Source of the DNA: Metallyticus violacea
Taxonomy: Eukaryota; Arthropoda; Insecta; Mantodea; Metallyticidae
Direction of reading: 5' to 3'
NCBI GenBank assembly: GCA_030762175.1
Contig: CM060840.1
Span: 41,501,501-41,565,500 of the forward strand
DNA: 64,000 bases
Made by a program: the position numbers and the translations under genes. Shown piece after piece: positions 58,365 to 64,000 of the stretch (the first letter of the stretch is position 1; every line of letters starts with the position of its first letter). A model generated the notes under the pieces. That model searched no databases, was not told the DNA's origin, and was given only the letters and a program-made list of their open reading frames with translations.

Positions 58365-61300
58365 GGGCGTAACGCTTGTGACTTTACTTCTTTTCCTATC
58401 CCAATGAGAACATCATCGAAGTTTTCTGAAGAGTCAAATATGCTTGCTACTAAGTGATGTTGAAAAGACTTAAGTTCACTTCAAACATTTACAAATAACT
58501 ACAGTACAGCGTCGATTATCTGAGCTAATTGAGAGTAACTATAGCTCGGATATTCAAAAATTTGAAAGATTTCTATAAAGTAATGTGATCATTAAAACGC
58601 ATCCAGTATAATGCTTCCCTCAGTCAAGTTAGTGTTAATTTTTAATCAGGGATAGCAGATTTTTCTATGTTATATACATTTACTACTAAGGAAGATTTAC
58701 TCTCTTTTTCCTACACAAATTAGAGTTATGTTGTACATATTGTTAACGCATTACAAATTTGGGTGATGAACACTCCATACCTTGTGCTCGTAGCATATTA
58801 GCTAGCCCATGAAAAATTGGACAGTAAAACTCCTATGTTTATATTTAATCGAAACTTTATGAACAGGAGACAGGAGAGAGAAAGATTCATGTAAAATATG
58901 GGTAGTTTTATCACCATGCCAGAAGGGTGTTAACTTTCGAAGTAAATAGCTCTGAAATTTTCAGGAATATACAATTCAAAATTAATATTAAGTGTAAATT
59001 TCTGCTGTAAATAACTCTTAATGAAGTGTTTTTTTTTGTCATAAGAGGTTGCTTTTGGTATTAATTTGCTTCGTTAGTTGCAATTTTAACATATTTTTTC
59101 AACCCTTGTTAATTTCTTAGTGATATAGGAAAAAAAAAAACACTTTTCTGAATACTGGTATGTTTAAATGGAAGCGAGAAAATAGACCCAGAAAGAAGCG
59201 GCGGTTGTTGAACGATTGCTTGTGTGCTAAACAGCTAACTGCAATGCGAGTCCATGTCTCAGGAAAAAAGGCCGCGCATTGCAGTATGCCAATAACTCTC
59301 CAACGTGTTCCGGAAGTTTTAAGCTGTTACTAATACCAGACCATATTTTTTTAAAACTGGAAATTATTCCATTTTTAAAGTAGCATTTTTTATTTTTATA
59401 CTATAAAAGTGCATTAAAATTTATTATAATTATTGTAATGAAATAACTCCTTAGTTTAATAACTAAATATTGGTTATCTGTCGTTAAAAAGCTTCAATAT
59501 GACGTTAATGCATAAATGAAATTTGTATTTCTGCATTACATATTTCTAGATACATTTATTTTCAAAAGGCGTGTTTTTCTTATAATGCCTTATATTTATA
59601 ACGGAATATATTGGATATAGAGATTTCATTTTTTCAGAAATTGTCTATTAATGCTTCAAAGATTTAAAAAAAATGCACTGACTTTAAAAAATATGACGAT
59701 TATTTTTAAACCTCTTCTAATATTTTACAATCTTTCGTGTGCAACATGCTCCATATAGCGCCTGTGCATTTATTAAAGGTATACGATGGATAAAGACCAG
59801 TGGCTTATTATAAGAGCTCGGATTTGTGTATAAGTAACATCACATATTTCGTTTCTTTATTAACTGAAGCTTTATTTATATTAGAAAATATATTTCTTGT
59901 TTAATTTTATTTATATTATAGCTAGCCAAAATGAAAAAATAGGAAATGTAAATTCACAGTTATCATTAATTTCTATTTTCATTTGCTATTGGATTCAGTG
60001 CACATGTACTTAAGGACAAGAGATCTTATTACATCGCAAAATAATACTGGTGCATATTTAGACAGGGAAAATGTGCTAGCAATAATGCTCATAGGGGATT
60101 TCATGTGTTCACCACCAAATATCGACACAAAGTAAGAAAAACTTATTATGTACATTTTTTCATCACAATACTAACTTTCTAAATCATTCATTAATCCCAT
60201 GCCTTCTTGAAGAAGCCATACCTGAAGTCTCCAGTTTCTTGTCAATGATGGAAAGGCAATTGAAATGACATGTGATGTGTGAAACTGAACTAAGCAGAAT
60301 GCTCATGTTCACAAGGATTCACTCACAAACTTTACAGAGTCAAAAGAAAAGTTGTGCACCTGACTTCACAGTTTCGAAGAACTTACTGCTTTAATGCAGG
60401 TTGCCTATTTTGTAATCACAGATCGTGGAGACAAGAGATACAAGTAACTGGTACTTGTAGCATTGCACACGATGCGAATAAAAAAAAAAATAAATAAAAA
60501 ATAAAAAAAAAAAACCCTCCTTCCCGATATTAGTTTATTTACTTACTGCAATTATCTTTCTCATGAATTAGGCAAGTAAATGCACTGTGTTTATATAAAG
60601 CTTTTTCGTTTCCGATATTTCTCTGTTGTTTTATTTCTGTATACACATCAATGCTTGGACTATAATTAAAATAGACTGCTGTCATGCATATCAATGTTAG
60701 AGGGGAGTCAGCTACTAACCCAAAGAAGGTTCTTCATAATATCTATTTTATTACTCGGATATTTGTTTTTTGCAGTTACGACTTTCTTGTTTATAATGTT
60801 ATGCACGTTGTCACAAGAAATCAACTTTCGGCGGCAATAAATGTTGAGTTATAGCAATAGTGGATTTGTTATGTTCTATTTATACAATTCGAATGAGTAA
60901 TAATTTCAGTTAGAAGGCTGTATTTCATTATTTTATTGTAAATACGCAGAATGAAGGAGAGTGACAGTAGGCCAAATATAATCCTGTTTTAATTTCATTA
61001 AAATAGAAGTGGATGCTCTTGACAAGAATGTAAGAACATAATCTAGTAGTCTAGGAATGCGGCGATGGCAAATGGCGGTTCTGTTCAATCTGATTGACAT
61101 TTCAGCACATAATGCATATATATATATATAATAAGAACTGGAGACGCAGAAATATATAAAACGCTTAAATAACAACATAAATACCCCAATATTTCGAGCA
61201 GCCCTGTTCTTCCACGCACTTTGCGTAAAAGAAAACCAAGCTTCGGCAGTTGCCTTCCTGCGCAAACAGATCCCAAAATGCTAACCTATCTCTATTCGGC

Positions 61301-61545
61301 TTAGCAAACTTAACTCCAAGTGCAGTCAACCTCCACTGTTCGGTCCCTTAAAATTTGCTAGTTTTCTCTGTCTCCACTTAATGACCAGAGGGCTAAACAA
61401 CACACAAAGAGGGATTCAGAAAGGAAATGGATCGAGAACTTTGCATTATAAACACAAATTGACGTGCTAAAATTTTTGTCAGTTTACATCCAAAGTATAT
61501 AAATACTTTACGTTTCTATGGGATAATTGCAATCAAGATCAACAT
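58365..61545. other. AT-rich non-coding stretch
   Basis: No recognised gene. It contains an A-rich tract at 60480-60515 and a short TA run at 61116-61131. The 110-codon minus frame at 60933-61265 is Tyr/Ile-rich where it crosses the TA run and shows no domain. Confidence 0.4.
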
Positions 61546-61559
61546 CAGTGAGAAGGAGA

Positions 61560-61745
61560 ACTGTACTTAAGTGTCGCGAAGAAAATGTGGTTAAAATACT
61601 CCAAAGAAAGATCGCTGCTTTTAGTACCCAAGAAGCAAGAACCGAAAGTACATAAGGCCTGCACTTTGTGCAATAGGTACTTGTGTTCTGCTCACACAGC
61701 AAAAGAAGAATCCATCTTCTTTGGAATCTGTTCGCGAATCCAATA
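61560..61745 (+). pseudogene. Possible piggyBac Cys-rich C-terminus relic
   Basis: One frame at about 61628-61715 reads PKKQEPKVHKACTLCNRYLC followed by SAHTAKEE. The C-x2-C-x4-C-x2-H spacing with a preceding K-rich linker recalls the zinc-binding tail of piggyBac-type transposases. The catalytic DDD domain is not visible upstream and the surrounding frame is broken. Other zinc-finger proteins could give this short pattern, so the call is tentative. Confidence 0.25.
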
Positions 61746-61749
61746 ATTG

Positions 61750-62590
61750 TTTTCATATGCATAATTCCTTAATTACTGTGCACTATTATATTGCATGAAT
61801 ATAGTCATAAATTATATGATACATTCCTTAGAATATTTTACATTTTTTGCAAGTATCTCCTTAAAATAATGCATCTTTTCTAAAACGAAAATGAATTCAT
61901 AACGCTTAATGAATAATAATACCTATTCTAAATATTGTCTTCATTAATTCGTTGCTCTGCAACTTTTGATGCCCAATTCTTTATATGCAAAGTCCCTAAG
62001 CCATAATAATTACAAGCACATACAATTAAATACTCTTACTTCAAATATACTATGGACTCCGTGAAATCACTCACTGTTCCCAGGTTAATTAATTGGTGCT
62101 ACAATGACCATTGTTAATAGCTAACTTAAGAATTCTAATGCATTTTGAGAGCAAGAAAAGAAAACATTTGAAATTAGTTACTGTTGGCGACAATGAACCT
62201 CTAAAATGTAATTTCGAATTAGAACAGAGGATAAAATGTTATATTCTGTGGTGTGGTATGAAATATCCAATACTACACAAGGTTAATTAAAATGTGTAAT
62301 AATATTAAAAATGTAAAATTGTGTATTTTGTTAACAAATATATAATATTATACACAAATATTTAGAAATATGTAACATAAAATTTACGGAAAACATTCCT
62401 ACGTCTGTATCTCGTAAACAATGCGTCAGGGGCATTCACAGTGTTAAATGCTATTGCTACTTCTTTAATTGTATATCAGTTATAAGGTGTATACATTAAG
62501 GTCTCCTCGAATGCTGAAGGCTTAGGTTAGCACATAGTGATTTGACAGTCGGGCCATTGAGGTCGATAGGGTTCTTATCTTAGGGGTGAT
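61750..62590. other. AT-rich non-coding stretch
   Basis: No recognised gene. Positions 62500-62590 begin a GC-rich island that continues into the candidate exon. Confidence 0.45.
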
Positions 62591-62595
62591 GTCAC

Positions 62596-62666
62596 AACGA
62601 GCCGAGGGGCAGAGCAGCCAGCAGCAGCACAGGGTAGCACAGGCGACGAATGAAGAAGACGCGCAT
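62596..62666 (-). CDS. Candidate signal-peptide first exon
   Basis: The ATG (62666-62664, minus) opens a frame with basic residues after the start (MRVFFIRR) followed by a hydrophobic run (VLLLAALPLG), the layout of a secretory signal peptide. It lies in the most G+C-rich stretch of its neighbourhood (about 62560-62720). A stop at 62594-62592 would end it after 24 residues, but a possible donor (GTGACA, starting at 62595) precedes the stop and would leave phase 2. A possible acceptor before 61257 (TTTGCGCAG) is phase-compatible with the 110-codon frame downstream, though that protein looks unconvincing. A secreted protein or peptide-hormone gene starting here is a guess. Confidence 0.3.
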
Positions 62667-62669
62667 CTT

Positions 62670-63538
62670 AAGGCTCTCCTGCTCCTAATGTAGTTTCACA
62701 ACCGCATAGGGGGGTGGTTTACATTATGTTGTATTATTCCCCAATTATGGTATACCAACGCCCTATATTTGAATTATAGTGACCAATGAAAAAGGAGTAC
62801 CCACTGAGTTCCTAGTATATTTATTTTGCTATGTAACAACTGTATTTTCAACAAATAACATATACACAAATAGTCTCATCGCTTTAATGACAATGTTGTT
62901 ATATATATAAATTAACAATAATTATAATAGTAAAAACACTCAATAAACTTAACCCTCGTTAGTTTAGTTCCGTTCTCATTTGCTATTTATTTGAAAACCC
63001 AACCCTAATCGTGATTTCTTTATATAAATACGCATTTAATTAACTCATTACAGTACATTATTATGTCTTTAATGTCTAAATTTCCTCAGGGGTAATGAAT
63101 TAATTATATGTTTATAAATAAATGCTCTTCGCCTTTCATAAGTTTTTTCTGGAAAAATTAATGTTTTTCTTTTTTGCCTAAATTCTGATTTATCCCCAAT
63201 ATAATCCGTGCATTACTCTTTTCAAATGAGCCTGTAAAGAGAGTATATATGTCTTAGATGCAATAGATATGCTAGGAAAAAAGAATTCTAATTGTTTTGG
63301 AAAACAGTTTGCTTTCTTAGGTATGTTTTATATTTTTGACAACCGAGTCCAGAATGCAAAGGAAAATTTAATAATGTAACAAAATAAAGACACATCGGTC
63401 ATGTGTTGGAGTGTATTTTTATTCTTATATAGCTATGAGGCGTTTTTCTTTCAAATTCCTCTTAGATTTTATATCATCGCTATTGCTTTAATAAATTTTA
63501 CAAAGCAAAATAAATATCTTGTGATAAATGATAAATAC
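62670..63538. other. AT-rich non-coding stretch
   Basis: If the candidate exon is real, its promoter and 5' UTR lie here on the minus strand, with ACTACATTAG just upstream of the ATG as a possible acceptor. No clear TATA box or initiator was identified. A seven-C run is at 62709-62715 on the minus strand. Confidence 0.4.
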
Positions 63539-63539
63539 C

Positions 63540-63800
63540 ACCACGGGTGACCGAGGTGGTTAAGGCGTGGATTCGTAAGATGGAGGTCTGATGTTCGAAT
63601 CCCGCCAGGACCGTCCTCCCTGACAGGTTTTTTTTCAGGTTTTCCTCAGTCCTCATAAATGGCAAATACCGGGAGGTACCTGGAACGTTTCCTTTCTTAA
63701 AAAATTATTTCCCCATATATCATTTCAACTCGTGTATCATCAGCGTACATCGCCTGTGGTGCCTCAGTAGTAAAAATGGGCGTTAAACACTATTAAAAGT
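63540..63800 (+). mobile_element. SINE B, full-length
   Basis: The tRNA-Ser/Leu-like head (GTGACCGAGGTGGTTAAGGC, then TGTTCGAATCCCGCCAGGAC) is followed by the family B body (TTTTCCTCAGTCCTCATAAA, GGGAGGTACCTGGAACG, TGTATCATCAGCG, GGTGCCTCAGTAG) and ends GGGCGTTAAACACTATTAAAA. No clear TSD. It is the same orientation as the truncated copy at 13529 and opposite to 10450. Confidence 0.9.
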
Positions 63801-64000
63801 ATTTTAGAAAGTTTTAATGTACATATCTTTATTATAGAAATAAGGACGAAATGAGAAAAAAACTTTGCGATTAATGTTTTGGTTTGACTTCTATAGTCTC
63901 CAATTATGGTTTATTTTATACGATAAAGGTATTTTATACGACAATACTACTGTTTTAAATTCATAGCCCAGTGTTAAGTTGGTCGGCCATGTGTCTTACC

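Noticed and set aside
60933..61265. 110-codon minus frame as a second exon of the 62.6 kb candidate
   Set aside because: The phase fits a possible acceptor, but the protein crosses a TA run (IYIY) and lacks any domain. It is kept only as a remark.
1..64000. CRISPR arrays, bacterial operons, riboswitches or phage genes
   Set aside because: Nothing in composition, reading frames or repeat structure supports prokaryotic DNA.

Overview
This window looks like nuclear DNA of a metazoan, most likely an arthropod. It is AT-rich (roughly one third G+C by eye), has no bacterial-style operons, and is full of AAT/ATT microsatellites. It carries at least four tRNA-headed SINE families and many decayed mariner/Tc1 transposases, including several with the arthropod-type N-terminal helix-turn-helix. 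The species cannot be named from this. No complete, convincing protein-coding gene is present, and the window is best read as intergenic or deep intronic sequence dominated by transposon fossils.

Layout. 0.7-3.6 kb: repeat family R2 copy A, interrupted by a 1.5 kb terminal-inverted-repeat insert that carries a ~141 bp tandem repeat and a long AAT tract, followed by a SINE fragment. 8.4-9.6 kb: 5'-truncated mariner and repeat R1 copy 1. 10.4-13.7 kb: a Ser/Leu-tRNA-like SINE (family B) with target-site duplications (TSDs), a Tc1 pseudogene, a degenerate minisatellite and a SINE B tail. 15.5-17.9 kb: R1 copy 2 with a SINE A nested inside it, then SINE D and SINE A. 20.9-28.2 kb: a mariner scrap, an internally deleted mariner with both inverted repeats, and a mariner split by an ATT microsatellite. 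30.3-35.9 kb: two copies of repeat R4 (one with a palindromic microsatellite, one with a fold-back element inserted), SINEs D and A, and another mariner-type pseudogene. 41-45 kb: R2 copies B and C around a second internally deleted mariner. 47.7-51.8 kb: SINE C and two SINE D copies. 53-55.3 kb: an inverted pair of mariners and a SINE A with TSDs. 58-64 kb: two weak candidate host exons, one of them a possible signal-peptide start exon at about 62.6 kb on the minus strand, a possible piggyBac tail and a final SINE B.

Nothing here works as a pathway. The coherent story is layered transposition: older non-coding repeats (R1, R2, R4) were hit by DNA transposons and SINEs, and paired copies inside this one window expose the pre-insertion sites. 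All identifications come from reading motifs by eye. Percent identities, boundaries and family names need alignment.
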